Shown piece after piece: positions 33,892-46,204 of a DNA stretch of 64,000 nucleotides. Below the pieces are notes generated by a model that saw only the letters and a list, made by a program, of their open reading frames with translations, was not told the DNA's origin and made no database searches. The stretch comes from Typhlomys cinereus (Eukaryota; Chordata; Mammalia; Rodentia; Platacanthomyidae): assembly GCA_023101885.1 (NCBI GenBank), contig JALPQD010000142.1, forward strand, positions 3,184,121 to 3,248,120, in the 5' to 3' direction. Each line of letters opens with the position of its first letter. Position 1 is the first letter of the stretch. Both the position numbers and the translations under genes were made by a program.

Positions 33892-34090
33892 GGGCTGGAG
33901 TGGTGGCTCAGGGGTTAAGCCTCCGCCTTGCAGGCGGAAGGTCCTGAGTTCGGGATCCCAGATCCCACGTATAGACGCCAGGCAGAAGCGGGGGCGGCCT
34001 GCGCTTCTGGTCCTGGTAGGGCGGAGCCTGTGAATCCCGGGGCTGAAGGAGGTGGAGGCATCCATGGTGGTTTGTGAATTCGTCCGTGGT

Positions 34091-34128
<38 letters not shown>

Positions 34129-34204
34129 GACACACACGCGCACACACACACGCACATGCACACAGTTGAATAAATAATAATAATAAAAATAAAAAATAAA
34201 TAAA
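33892..34204 (+). mobile_element. Young tRNA-derived SINE (B2-superfamily-like)
   Basis: Same family as 15329 with an intact head, anticodon arm TCCGC-CTTGCAG-GCGGA, A and B boxes, and a (CA)n tail followed by an AAT-rich end. One extra G lies in the B-box region (TTCGGGATCCC). Short target duplication AAAACTT at 33885-33891 and 34205-34211. Confidence 0.92.
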
Positions 34205-34351
34205 AAAACTTATGCAAGCTGCCAAAACATATGTTCTCAGTTTTGAAAACCAGAAATATATAAAAAAGTGTGATTTATATTCAATACAAATCACATGAGA
34301 AACTTTGGAATTATGTTCAAACTAGCCTTTCATGTAAGTCATTTCATAGGA

Positions 34352-34903
34352 GCCAGACCATCCAAATCTCTCCCCATTCTAAAGCTCAGGGAAATTTGCT
34401 GAAGAGGGGGAGGTAAGACTGTAAGAGCCTAAAGATGGGGAGGAGCAACAATACACAAGATACCCCTCACAAGTTAGGGCTGCAGTAGCCATAATCCGAC
34501 TTTGCATGACCTGCGCAATGACTGACATGTCAATGACCCCAAAGTCTAGGATGGATCACAGGCACTAGGATCCTTAGAGGCAAGGGATTAACAGTCACAA
34601 TAATGTTCCCATATTAAAGGGGAGCACAAGAAAGGGCTCTGGGAAATGCCACTGAGTCCTTACACCTCATTAGAGTGGAGGGTGCAGAGGGAAGTTGACT
34701 TTCACACTAAAGGATGTTTCAGGGAATGGGAGGTGGGAAAGAAGGAAGCACTGGAAGAAAGGCAGGGAGGGGGTGAAAGGAACAGGAATGGGGGGTGGGT
34801 GCAAGCGGGACTGGGGAGGGGTGGAGGGAAGGAGGGGTCTGGGGTGCCTGTTAAGTTTGTTTGATTGGGAAAAAATAAATAAACATAGTAAAAAAAAAAG
34901 AAA
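34352..34903 (+). mobile_element. 3'-UTR-only L1
   Basis: Matches the L1 3' UTR from the CTCTCCCCATTCT region to the G-rich tract and A-rich tail. No ORF2 sequence. The open frames inside (34646-34864, 34695-34919) come from the polypurine tract and are not genes. Confidence 0.9.
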
Positions 34904-34909
34904 AATGTT

Positions 34910-35960
34910 GGGACTTTGAAAGTGTTAGGTCAGTCCTTTTTATTTCCTAAGTAAACAATTTATTTACTTCCTAAGTTAAATCATTCAAAATTATACTTTA
35001 AATATTGTAATTTTCAATAGTGAAAATAAACCCCCATATTTTATTTTTATACCCAAAGATCAAAATAATAAGGAATAATGATGTAAATCACAAATCTGAA
35101 ATTTTAAAAGCTGTAATTTTTTTCACCTTTTTAAAGATCAATATATAAGTGACTTGTTAAATAAACCCAGTAAATCTAAAGCGCAGAAAAATTTCAATAG
35201 GATTTTTGCTAATTTTCTTGAAACTGCTTCCTATAACAAGTTTATCATATAAGAATCAAAATAAGTTAAACATTTATGATATTGGGAGTTCTCTAGTAGA
35301 ATACATATTTTTACATATAATTTTAAAAATTATAGTTCAATATTTTAAAATTATTCCATGCTTAATTTGAAATTACTGATTTCCAGTGTGTTGTATTTTT
35401 AGTTGAAAATTTTCCCAAATGATTTCTAATATGTTAAATCTTTCAAGACATTTGATTAAAAAAATAGAAAGAAAACTAACAAGACCTCTTCAATGCTAGA
35501 AATGAAAGAAAGTGGAGGAATTTTGGTCTAAGTTTTCCTGCTCTTTCATACAATCATCTGTGGTTTTATCAAATTTATAAGCCTCATGTTAAATTGGTAT
35601 ATGAAAATGTAGAAAGAATATCTGACAAATTAATTATTCATTTTATAAATATATCTTTCCCATTGAGACAATCATGCACAACCCTCACCATCACTCACAG
35701 TGCTGGCAAATCATTCAGAAAGTTCATGTTTCTCTAGGAATGACACAGAGAGCAAAACCATTGGGTAACAACTTTTTCAACACATTGAGAAGCAATAAAA
35801 ATAAATATAAATCATCTATTAAAATTAACAATGTAATTTAAAATTAAAAATATATGTTAAGCAGATCATTGCAGCTAAATTCTTACTATAAAATAAACTA
35901 TACTATGGAAAAAGAGTGAAAAAATAGTATTGTCAATAAATTATCAAAAGTAAAAAAGAG
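34910..35960. other. Unique AT-rich sequence, no feature seen
   Basis: Nothing recognisable on either strand. Confidence 0.5.
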
Positions 35961-35965
35961 AACGT

Positions 35966-36245
35966 ATATGGGATGGAAAGATAGCTCAGGGGTTAAGGTC
36001 CTGAGTAAGGACTCTGGATCCCGTGTGAAAACTCAAGGTGGAAATGGCAGAGACCTATACTTCCAACTCTGGCAGGCAGAGCCTGGAAATCCAGAGCAAA
36101 GCAAAAAGGAGGTAGCAAAATCCAGAGTGATTTCTGAAGTTGCCTTTGGGCCTCTATAGACACACACAATCTCTTCTGATACACACAGACAAATAGCACA
36201 CATGTACACACATGTGTGCATGCATACATACACACAGACAGACAA
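35966..36245 (+). mobile_element. tRNA-derived SINE (B2-superfamily-like), old copy
   Basis: Head GATGGAAAGATAGCTCAGGGGTTAAG is clear, but about 20 bases of the anticodon-arm region are missing, so the head jumps to GGTCCTGAGT. Body and CA-rich tail follow. The frame at 35968-36159 is not a gene. Confidence 0.85.
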
Positions 36246-36249
36246 AAAA

Positions 36250-37995
36250 GTATGTATTATATTCAAATTATGTTAAGAAAAATATGTGCTTTTTGCTGCA
36301 AGTAACTTTCAAAACATAAATTTATGAAGAAAGTGTAAATTATCAAAATGATCCTAAGAAATAGAAGATTTTTTTCTCTAATATATTTCTCAAATATAAC
36401 GAAAATCTCAATTTTTTTTGACTGTTTCTTGTGGGGAATTTAGAATGAATGAAATATTGCTTTGTTATATACAATTGTATTATTAAAAAGTTTGCATTTT
36501 CAGAAAATTTTGGTAAAACATTTTAAATGCATTGATCGAAAATTAAAATCATAAATTTATAATTCATTTTAAGATTCTAAAGAGGCAGATAACAGAGTAT
36601 GAAGAATAAATGTATATTGTAAGAATTTCAAAGTGCTTCATCTGGAAATAAAAGACATTCACTAAATATGTCTTTCAAAATCCATAAAATATTTAAACTG
36701 TTTCCTTTTGAAATAAACACATATTAGGAAGAAATATTAGAATCAGACATTTTGCCTGACTTTCAAAAACTAATATTTAAAAATAATTCATTAAATATAT
36801 AAATATGAGAAAGAAATCCTAGTAAATTTACTCTATAGATGTTTAATTTTACAGAAACGTTGTATTCAAGTATTCTTTTTTCTTAGTAACTTTGTGTTAT
36901 ATTACTGAGTTAACCTTGAAAAATTTAAAAACTAATAGGTTGGATCATAATCTATAGTTCCAAGAGAATAAATTTGGCATTGTTTTCTGTTTACTGTTTA
37001 TGGTAGACAGCATAACATGGTAAAGAATAAAATACCAAGCAAGGGCCAAGTTCATTCTTTATAGCAATCTGTTCTTACTGGAATTCATGTCTTTCAGAAG
37101 ACCTGACACATTTCCTTGAGACACATCATATCCATCCATGAAAATAGAGCCCCTCTACCTAGTGCCCTTTCGTGAATTCTGACACTTAAAGTTCCCACTC
37201 ATGACGCAGGCCCATAATAGGCAACAAGTTTGTTGAGCTCAGTTTGGATCCAAATGAGTAATCTGACAATGGATGTCTCTTCAGAAGCTTCTGATTTCTT
37301 ATGTTTCAGAAAGTGAGTCTTGATAGTAATTCTAAACCATTTTGAGTGCCATTTTGGTCATTAGGAATGTGGGACAAAATGATTTATTTAAACAATTGAA
37401 AAATGTTGCCACTCTAACGCCCCATGGCATAATAAAAGCAGTCCATTAACATCAGAACAAAATAAAATAAAAGCCTAGCAGAGAAACTGAAAGAAATTAA
37501 CAGGAAGAAGAACAGGAAAAAGAAAAGGAAGAGGATTAGTGTGACGATAAAGCAGAAAAAGGAGGGAAGGAGAATATAAAGGGCAAGGAACTAGCAAAAA
37601 AAAACTATCTTAAAGTATGTTTGTTGTCATATTTTAAAAATTATGTTTGTTGTCATATTTTAAAAATCCCAAGATTTAACAAAAGTCGTGCATTTGTTAA
37701 ACAAGCTAAATATTTAAACATATTTTAAATCTTTAAATGAATTGTCAGGATAAAAATCTAGATGAATGTTTTTGTTCGCACATTAGTGAGAAAACACTGG
37801 CAGAAAGTCTTTGTCATAATATGTCTGGTGTTTGGTAAGTCATCATCACCAATCTTTTGTTTGGAGTTTCATTTTTTGCATTTGCATTATATATTTCTTA
37901 TTGTTGTGGAATCTTGTATTTTCTAAACAAGGATGATAGGATTTTGTTGCTTGAATATTCTCCAAGTATAAAGTTGTGATAAAATCCTTAGAAAA
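36250..37995. other. Unique AT-rich sequence with a purine-rich tract
   Basis: No gene. A GA-rich stretch lies at about 37500-37590 and a small tandem duplication at 37616-37667. Confidence 0.5.
37616..37667. repeat. Tandem duplication, 2 x 26 bp
   Basis: Two identical adjacent copies of a 26-base unit starting TATGTTTGTTGTC, at 37616-37641 and 37642-37667. Identity suggests a recent slippage or polymerase duplication. Confidence 0.9.
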
Positions 37996-38000
37996 ATCCA

Positions 38001-38247
38001 AAGCTAGGTATGGTAGCAGGTAGTGATAATACCAGCTACCCATGTGGTTAAAGTAGGAAGAGTCCAAGGTGGAGGATCACCAAAGCTACGTTGTAAGTTC
38101 AAGACCAGTTTTTCACAGTTTGTAAGACTATGCCTCTAAATTAAAAAAAGAAAAAGAAAAGGCAGTGGAGATGTAGCTCAAACATAGAGCACTTGAATAA
38201 CATTTGCAAGGCCTCAGATTTGGTCCCGGTACTGTATACTGAAACAA
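38001..38247 (+). mobile_element. B1 + ID composite SINE
   Basis: The left part (38001-38145) is B1-like and 7SL-derived: GCTAGGTATGGTAGCAGG, then GTTCAAGACCAG and an ACTATGCCTCTAAA end. After an A-rich linker the right part (about 38163-38247) is an ID-like tRNA-Ala-derived unit: GTGGAGATGTAGCTCAAACATAGAGC ... TTTGGTCCCGG. B1 upstream of ID is the arrangement of B1-dID dimers of some rodents. Old and diverged. Confidence 0.8.
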
Positions 38248-38364
38248 GTAAACACAGGTGTCCACACACAGAAAGTATTAATTATTACACATGTCAATCA
38301 TATGAGTAAATACATGTGTAGGCCAGTGGAACTTATTGGATACTTTCCTCAATACTTTCATCAC

Positions 38365-38590
38365 CTTTACTTTTAAGACATAATCTCTTGCTTGATCTGG
38401 AACTCGTAGATTAAATAGAATGATTGCTACAAGCATCAAGATTCCTCCTGTGTTTATCTCACCAACACAGGGATCGTAAGCATAGACCTCTGCAGGCAGC
38501 TTTGTGAATGATATCTAGAATCAATACCCAGGCAATCATGCTTGCTCATCAAGTACTTCATATCTAAGTTATATTTCCTGACAGCATCTT
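38365..38590 (-). mobile_element. B1/ID-type SINE fragment, old
   Basis: Plus-strand text such as TCTGGAACTCGTAGA, TCCTCCTGTGT and TGCTTGCTCATCAAGTACTT follows the order of an antisense B1-type unit joined to an ID-like unit. Highly diverged. Confidence 0.5.
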
Positions 38591-38591
38591 T

Positions 38592-38695
38592 TTTGAGATA
38601 GGGTCTTGATTTGGAGCCCATCTGCCCAGTGTTCATTGTTGTATTCACACTGGCTTCATACATGTGGGAATCTTCCAGATTCACCTCGGCCTAGA
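38592..38695 (-). mobile_element. B1 SINE fragment
   Basis: TTTTTTGAGATAGGGTCTTGATTTGGAGCCC is the antisense of a B1 3' end (GAGACCCTGTCTC type). Followed by a decayed B1 body. Confidence 0.65.
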
Positions 38696-38734
38696 AATTA
38701 CTAAAGTCATTTTCATTGATTTCTTTTTTTCCTT

Positions 38735-38890
38735 TCTTTCTGGCCTACCAGTTTACACTGGCCTTGATCTTTGTCCTCTCTGCCTCCACCTTCTAGTGTT
38801 ATAATTACAGGAATATATAGTTGTTATATGCTTATGGGGTTCTAGGGGATGGAATGTAGGTATTCATGCATGCTAGACAAGAACTCACAA
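38735..38890 (-). mobile_element. B1 + ID-type SINE, old
   Basis: CTGGCCTTGATCTTTGTCC, CTCTGCCTCCACCTTCTAGTGTT and AATTACAGGAATATA are antisense B1-like; GGGGATGGAATG ... CATGCATGCTAGACAAGAACTC is antisense ID-like. Confidence 0.65.
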
Positions 38891-40734
38891 AATAAAATAA
38901 ACTTAAGCAACACAAAAGAAAAGAAAATTGAGAGACGCAAATAGGAATAGGAAGTAGTGTGGTTTGAGCTGGACTCTTATTCCAGAGAAACAGTGGAAGA
39001 TTCATCAGAGTGTGGTAAGACAGAGGAGAGAAGGAAACTAGAGGTTAGCAGCAGAATATTTAATAGCCACAGAACTTGTGTTTTAATCCAACCAGTTGTT
39101 CATAAAAGATTTCCAGTAAAGGCAGAGACTCAAAATTAAGGAACAGTTTGGGGGAATTTTGGGTATATATAAAGAAAAAAAAAAGTCATGAATGCTTACA
39201 TGGTCAGGAGAAAATTCAAAAGTCACCAAAGGATGAAATTTGAATAGACTAAGAAAGCAAAATGAAGTTATATTTTAAAGGGCTGGAAGGAGAAAATGAT
39301 AAGTGAGAAAACATTGCAAAAGTGATATAACTCACATCACAAGATGATCAGAAACTAGAAGTATAATTGTAATGCATAACCAAGTTTTCCATTTGCTTTT
39401 AAACAAGCAAACATGCAAAGTTCTTTCTAGCTGAGTTTAAGATACTTTCTAATCAATTGTTTCTCAACTCCATTATTTATGCAACAGAGACTAATTAAAC
39501 CACACAGCTAGCATGAGAAAAATCTGGTGGCACAGCAGGAAGTAAATAGATGAAATTGACAATGAAGTTTGTAGCATTTGGATTAATTTTGTTAAATTCC
39601 AACAAAGCAAGAAAAATAAAAGGAAGGAACAGGAGGGATATTTTTTATAAGATAGTTTTGCTTTTGTTGGCCAGGGACAATGTTTTAGTCATAAAATTCA
39701 CAATAACAGAATGATAAAAAACAATCATTTCAAATGAACCATAACAGTTAGATGCAGCAAAAAGCAATGCAACTGACAACATTGTCCTTTTCATAGTAGT
39801 ATTGACAATGATTATTTGAGCTGTTTTCATTTGAAGCTCTTCATTTTCTGTTGCTAATGTTAAAATAACCTGATGTCTTACATTATTCAAATCACAATTC
39901 CAGCAATGCCTTGAATTTCTAAGGTTGGTTTTTGTCAGAATTTCTTGCCTTTCAATTCTTTCTTCTATCTGAGTTGTCAAGTCTATTTTCATTGGCAATA
40001 ACTTCACCATTTCAAAGAATTTGCAGGAGAGTGACTCTCTGTGTCCTTGAAATTTAAAGATAGATTGGTAATTATAAAGGCAGAAAAAGAAGAAAATAAC
40101 TGAAAAAGTAGTTGTTTAAAAAACATTTTCTTAATGTGCTTGCTTTGTGGCAAAATCATTAAGATACTACTATAGTATAATAGTAACCACAAAGATATTT
40201 TCTCTATAAGACATAATCTTATGTTTCTGTCAATGGCTTATTCAACCTATTTCTTGGTTTATTTATTATTTAGTTTATAAATGAAAATGCTGTATTCGTG
40301 CCTTAGTTGGCTACTTTCTTTGCCTTTCCATATACTGCCTTGCTAATTTTATGTACAAGGTGCTATCCTTGCTTTCAACAGAGATGATTCTGTGGTCAAG
40401 AAAGCTCATGCTGTGGCATGGACAGACTGAGGCAGTGAGTTCTTATTTTGAATAGAAATACCTATTGATTGCTGTTGATGGGTACATTCAATTCATATAG
40501 TACCATTGATTTACTTAGTCAAATGGATTGATTCATGAAGCTTTATACATAAAAGCAATATCCCTTCACAGTCTTGAAGGATTTAAAAGAAGAAGGAAGT
40601 AAACCAATTTCAATGCTTTCCTGCTTGCAACTTAAAGGGATGTGTTATTGTATACATAAGATAACATAAGGTCTTTTATTTCCTGTGTATGCAAGAGCAG
40701 CAGTAGAGATTACATAAAGATTTAAAATTAGCAC
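38891..40734. other. Mostly unique sequence
   Basis: The largest open frame outside recognisable repeats is here: minus strand 39645-40010, 121 codons. I do not recognise it. It has no signal, repeat or catalytic motif that I can name and no poly(A) signal context, and its composition is like the surrounding AT-rich DNA. It could be a chance frame or part of an unrecognised pseudogene. Confidence 0.4.
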
Positions 40735-40739
40735 TCTGG

Positions 40740-40913
40740 TTTAATTTCATTGCATGTTGCTGTAACAAAATTCCTGAACCAAGCAACTTTATGAGAGAGA
40801 GGGTTTAATTGGCGCTTAATTCTCGGTAACTATTCTTCGTTGCTGGAAAGTTAGAGTGGCAGAAACTTGCAGCATCTCATCAAAGCACATTCACAAGAGA
40901 AGAAGACATTTAA

Positions 40914-40962
<49 letters not shown>

Positions 40963-41150
40963 TTACTTGCTTGCCAATAATGTTATGTAGTCTTGTGTTA
41001 CCTTCCATTCATGGCTCCATCTGATTTTAGGATGACCCAGAAGTCATTTAATCTAGAAAAGTCCTCTCCAATATCTCAAGGGCCTGGCACCTTGAAGTTG
41101 AAATGACATTAGTGAATATTGCAGACTCTCCAGTATTTTCTCATATAATT
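40740..41150. mobile_element. Possible old rodent interspersed repeat with embedded (TG)n
   Basis: TGCTGTAACAAAATTCCTGAACCAAGCAACTT at the left edge resembles a common rodent medium-reiterated repeat whose class I cannot name. An uninterrupted (TG)n of about 40 bases lies at 40917-40957. Confidence 0.4.
40917..40957. repeat. (TG)n microsatellite
   Basis: Uninterrupted dinucleotide run of about 20 units, likely polymorphic. Confidence 0.95.
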
Positions 41151-41775
41151 TCTCACTTTGTTGAATACATTAGCCTCTAGATATGCAAAATATGACAAAG
41201 AGAAGATATGCCATTGAGATCAATTATGTAATTAAAGAATCTAACTTGTAGCATAGTGCCTTCTCCATATATGTTTGGTAGCAAGATTTAAACATGAATA
41301 GGTTGGAGGTTCATTCAATTTTTTCCATTTTTTAAATTTTTCTGGGATATGAAATCAGTTTTTAACACACTCACACTCCTTGACAAACAAGGACTATTGC
41401 AATTCAATCCCAGAGACATATTTTTTCTTTCCAGTGAAGGTGAAATAAAAGTTTGGATATAGCCATTTTAAGATGGCATGCCTAGGAGCAAATTTCCACT
41501 AAAATTCTGATATTAGTAATTCATGAGTCAAAAACCTCTAGAAAACATTCAAAAAAGGAAACTATTACACAGTTAAAGTTTATCATAAGTATCTAAATAC
41601 ATATAAAGCCTTGCTATCAATTTTTATTAAAACATCACACTTGATATTTTCGTATGTGCTAGAAAATTTTCTTTCAATATTAAGGAAAAGTTAAGAAAAG
41701 ATTGATTCAGCTCCATCACCTACATATATTGAAAGCTTATATTAGAGTTAAAATTTTCATTAGAAGTATTAACAG

Positions 41776-41852
41776 GGGCTGTGAGAATAGCATAGTGAAA
41801 CAGTGTTTGATAGAGGTGTGAAAGGCCATACAGTTCATGTCCACCACGGCAA
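41776..41852 (+). mobile_element. ID-type SINE, decayed
   Basis: GGGGCTGTGAGAATAGCATAGTG through TTCATGTCCACCACGGCAAAC follows the ID pattern (tRNA-Ala-derived head ending in a CACCA(C)-like segment), with many changes. Confidence 0.55.
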
Positions 41853-42392
41853 ACATATATCTGAAATTAAGAAAGAATGCAAAAAAATTAAAGAGATGGA
41901 TGGTGTTGATTTTTCCCTTTACATCTTCTTAGTCACATAAATCTCAGCTTCCTACATAATGTGTCATCCAATTTATGCATCTTTGCATGTCCTCCATGAC
42001 TTTATTGTTTCTTAAACAGCTTACAAAGTTAGCAAATTTCTCCAGTGCCCACCATTATGCCATTAATTGCAGATTTACATTGTAGAAGAAACACTATTGT
42101 ATATAAGATCACTTCCAGATTCTCTGTTTCTTTCCATAATTACTCATGGGATCTGTTTGCTTAGGTTATGCTCTAAATTGAAGGGAAAATTTCACCCTGT
42201 GAGTGGGTTGTTTTAAGTCTTGATATGTTCAAGGTGACAAGTGAAAGACGATGTATCAGAGTATTTCAACCAGACGTTTTAGAGATAAACAACTCCGAAT
42301 ACTTTCAATTTATGGTCTGTACTTTCTAAAAACTAGATAACCAATAGAATGTGATTTGCTCAGTTGATAATATAGGACTTTGGAAAGATATT

Positions 42393-42410
42393 TTAATAAA
42401 TTTATTTAAT
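42393..42410. repeat. 18-bp direct repeat, left copy
   Basis: TTAATAAATTTATTTAAT, identical to 45427-45444. It brackets the head-to-head L1 pair and may be its target duplication. It is AT-only and partly palindromic, so some caution is needed. Confidence 0.75.
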
Positions 42411-42890
42411 TAACATTATTATATACATGTTCTTTTCCTCCCTCATACCCCCTCACTTCCTTCTTATCGTCCATCCTAATCCCATCCTATCACACTCTCC
42501 CTCCATTCTCTACGTGGGTCCAGTCTACTCCCTCCTATACTCTTGTTGTTTGGTTCTTTGGGTTCTGAGGTTCTCTCTGTATCTTCTCTTCTTATGGGGG
42601 TTCAGGCCTATGTGGCACACAGAGCGGCCCTTCCTTGGGAAGCCCACTGATATGGGTATTCCGCTACCTCTGTATAATTCCTTACCCCAAAGATCCTACT
42701 ACCTTCAGATCTATGCCAGTTTATGGGGTAATGCTGACATGTTCACCACTGTGTAAGTCTGATGAGATTAAGTCACATTGCTGTGAATTTCTGGCTGCAG
42801 CTGCCCTATCTTGAATGGAGCGACTTGTTTAGTAACAGGACTATCCATCTTTAGGCTCTTTCAGTCTTACTGCCCCATCTTCCCATCCAG
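42411..42890 (-). mobile_element. L1 3' UTR, left arm of a head-to-head pair
   Basis: The reverse complement closely parallels 45090-45426: GGGGCAGTAAGACT, a CTCCATTCAAGATAGGGCAG part and a GGAGGGAGAGTGTG part lie in the same order. It is from an older L1 family than the 8518 element, contains only 3' UTR, and its 3' end faces left. Confidence 0.85.
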
Positions 42891-42894
42891 GAGC

Positions 42895-45426
42895 AGATGA
42901 CATGTTGTCTATTTGCAGAAGACATGATGCTTTATTTGAGTGACCCCAACAACTCTACCAGCAAACTCCTGGAACTAATACATAAGTTCAGCAAAGTGGC
43001 AGGATACAAAGTCAATTTTCAAAAATTAGTAGCTTTCGTTACACCAAGGATGAAAAAGTGAAAACTTTCTGAGAGAAAGAATCCCATTTACCTCACTTGC
43101 CCCTAAAAACATTAAGTACCTTGATATAATTCTATCCAAGCAAAGTAAGAGACCTGTATGATAAAACTTTAAAACCCTAAAGAAAGAATTTTCAGAAGAC
43201 AGGAGAAGGTGAAAAGAGCTCCAATGTTCCTGAATCGGTAGAATTAACATCATAAAAATGGCCATCTACCAGGAGCAATATACAGATTCAGTGCTATACC
43301 AATAAAAATTCCAAGGCAATTCTTCATAGTCATTGATAAAGCAATCTCAGAATTCATATGGAAGCACAGAAGACCCAGGAGAGCTAAAGTAATACTAAGT
43401 AATAAAGCTATCCTGGTGGAATCACCATACCAGACCTTAATCTATACTACAAATCCATAGCAGTAAGGGCAGAATGGTACTGGCTCCAAAACAGACACAT
43501 AGATCAATGAATAAGCGTTGAAGACTCAGAAATAAGCCCTTTTACATACAATCATCTCATTTTCAATATAGGAGCTGAGAATATTCAATAGATATCCACA
43601 TACAAATGATTGAAACTGGGCCCTTACTTGTCAACATGCATGAAAATCAATTCCAAATGGATCAAAGACCTGAACAGTAGACCAAGGACTATAAAATCCT
43701 AGAAGAAAGAGTAGGTAATTTCCTCAAATTGATTGGCCTAGGCCAAAACTTTTTAAACAGAAACCCAATAGCTCAGTTACTAGAACCAACTCTCAATAAA
43801 TGGAATCTCATGAAATTACAGAACTTTTGTTCAATTAAAGATATTGTCAATCAAGTGAAAAGACAACCCACAAGATGAGGGAAAATCTTCACTAACCACA
43901 CATATGTTAGAGGACTAATATCTAGAGTGTAAAAAGCACTCAAAAAATAAATGAGGGAGTAAACAGGTAATTAGAAACTGGAATTTAAAAAAAATTTTCC
44001 CTGAAAGAAATCGAAATGTCCAACAAATACCATAAAAAATGTTTCAACTCCCTGGCCATTAGAGAAATGCAAATCAAAACTACCTTGAGGTAGCGTATCA
44101 TATCAGTCAGAATGGTTAAAATCAAAAAGATAAACAATAACACATGCTGAAGAGGATGTTGGGCGAAGAGAACCCTCATACATTGCTGTTGGGAATGTAG
44201 ACTTGTACAGCCATTATGATGATCAGTATGGCAGTTCCTAAAAAAGGTAAAAATTGAAATGGCATATGATCCTGTTATTACACTGCTGGAAATATTCCCA
44301 AAAATGCTTCATCATACCAGTGACACATGCACAAACATTTTCATTGCAGCATATTCACAATAGCAAAGTCATGGAATCAATCTAGATGTCCAACAGTTGA
44401 GGAATGGATAATGAAAATGTGGTACATATACACACTGGAATGCTACATAACCATCAAAAGTAATGAATTTAAATTTGCTGCTAAATGGAGGGAACTGAAA
44501 GAAATCATACTGAGTGAAGTATCCCAAGCACAGAAAACTAGATGTTGCATGTTCTCCTTTATAAGTGGAACTTAATTTCAAGTCTTTATAACATAAAGCT
44601 AATTAGGATATCTTTATATTACACTTTATAACCACAAATAATTCTAAATTAGAAAGAAGCAAAAAGAAGACTCAAAGAAAATGAAGACAAAGGAAGAAAG
44701 TTCAACTAAAACATAAGACCTCTGTCATGAAAGACCCATATTTAGCAAGATATTTAATCCAATCCAAGGTCAGTCTTCTTCTTGATCTCTGATATTTGTA
44801 AGGGTTTCAAGCACTGATGTGTGTTCCCCATGGGGAACAGACAGTGACTAGTAGACAGCCAGATGATGTCCTGGAGGTTGACCACACCCACTACTATGCC
44901 CTACTCCTGATCTTCCCTCTCCTTCAAACCTATACTTATATAATGGTCTCTTCTTAATAGTTTCTGTATTGTTGGACAGGAAGAGATCTTAAAGCCCAGA
45001 TATGCAGCCTTGTGCAGTGTAAGAAGAGCGAAATAGACAACAGAACAGCAGCAACCCTACAATGTTCACCTGGAACCAGGCCAGTCAAATGATCTCCATT
45101 TAGAGGTTCAAGAACTGTTGCAGAAGAGGGGGCAGTAAGACTATAAGAGCTAAAGACGAGAGTCCCATTGCTAGACAGATCACTCCACTCAAGATAGGGC
45201 AGCCGCAGCCAGGAACTCATCACAATTAGAGGCATGAACTCCATGAGAACAGATGGTACAAAGGGAACTCCAGGACTCATAGAACCAAAGGATAGGAGAA
45301 CAGTAGGTAGTAGACTGGGCCTACATAGGAATGGGAGGTGGGAGGGAGAGTGTGTTGGGATAGGATAGGACTAGGAGGGAAGGGGGGAATAAAGAAAGAA
45401 AGGAACATGTATACAAAAATTTAAAT
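42895..45426 (+). mobile_element. 5'-truncated old L1, right arm of a head-to-head pair
   Basis: Begins inside the reverse-transcriptase domain at the active-site segment and runs through ORF2 (to 44575) and a full 3' UTR. The active site reads FAED rather than FADD (GAA at about 42919-42921), and the frame has many indels and stops, so it is dead. It joins the left arm with opposite orientation at about 42890. Confidence 0.9.
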
Positions 45427-45444
45427 TTAATAAATTTATTTAAT
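45427..45444. repeat. 18-bp direct repeat, right copy
   Basis: Identical to 42393-42410. Confidence 0.75.
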
Positions 45445-45737
45445 AAAGGTAAAATATACATAATATATACTAAAATAATAGCACATTGATATTAAAAATA
45501 TGCTGTAAACTTTATAATAAACTAAATTAAGATATTCTGGCTACTGCTTTATATGGAGAACATCTTGGGATTGGATTATCCATTCTGTAGAATCTTCAGA
45601 TGGTACCTATTACTGATGGATTTGTGATGAAAGCTTCATGAAATTGGAATATTCATATGTTTAACTATAGTTTAAGCAAAGGATGGAAAAATTCCATGTC
45701 AATTTCAAAGAAAAATGTGGCACATCATTCTGATAAA

Positions 45738-45773
45738 ATGGTATACTAAATGGTATATTAAATGGTATATGAA
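45738..45773. repeat. Short tandem repeat, 3 x 12 bp
   Basis: Three near-identical units of the form TGGTATANTAAA. Confidence 0.75.
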
Positions 45774-46200
45774 AGCAGGAGAATCATGAATAAAATAGAT
45801 GAAACATAACCACTGAGGATAATAGCAATTTTATCATATCAGAATCAATTATTTAAAAATATGTAATGAGCAATAAGTTAGGACCATTCAACTCAAAAAG
45901 AAAATGAAGTCATGAAATATGCTTAGGCCATACTTTCATTCATCTTGATTGAAAATTAAGTCTGAAATTTAATCATTGAATTAGGTCACTATAGTAATAG
46001 ACTGGTTGGATACCAATATACAGAGAGGAGCTGAAGTATGAGAGCTATAGTATAATTTTGCAAATTGAGATTCTTCACATTGATTTAATTTTAGTTATAG
46101 AGTACTGTATTCTTATTTCAACAATATTTACAACAGAAATATCAATCCTTTTTCTTACAACTTCATCTACATTCTTTTATTTTTTCTTAATAACAGTATT
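45774..46200. other. AT-rich unique sequence, no feature seen
   Basis: Nothing recognisable on either strand. Confidence 0.45.
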
Positions 46201-46204
46201 CTAT

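Noticed and set aside
34646..34919. Glycine- and lysine-rich frames
   Set aside because: Translation of the L1 polypurine tract.
42411..45426. Standard twin-priming 5' inversion
   Set aside because: The inverted part is 3' UTR, which duplicates the 3' end of the right arm instead of being the missing 5' portion of it.
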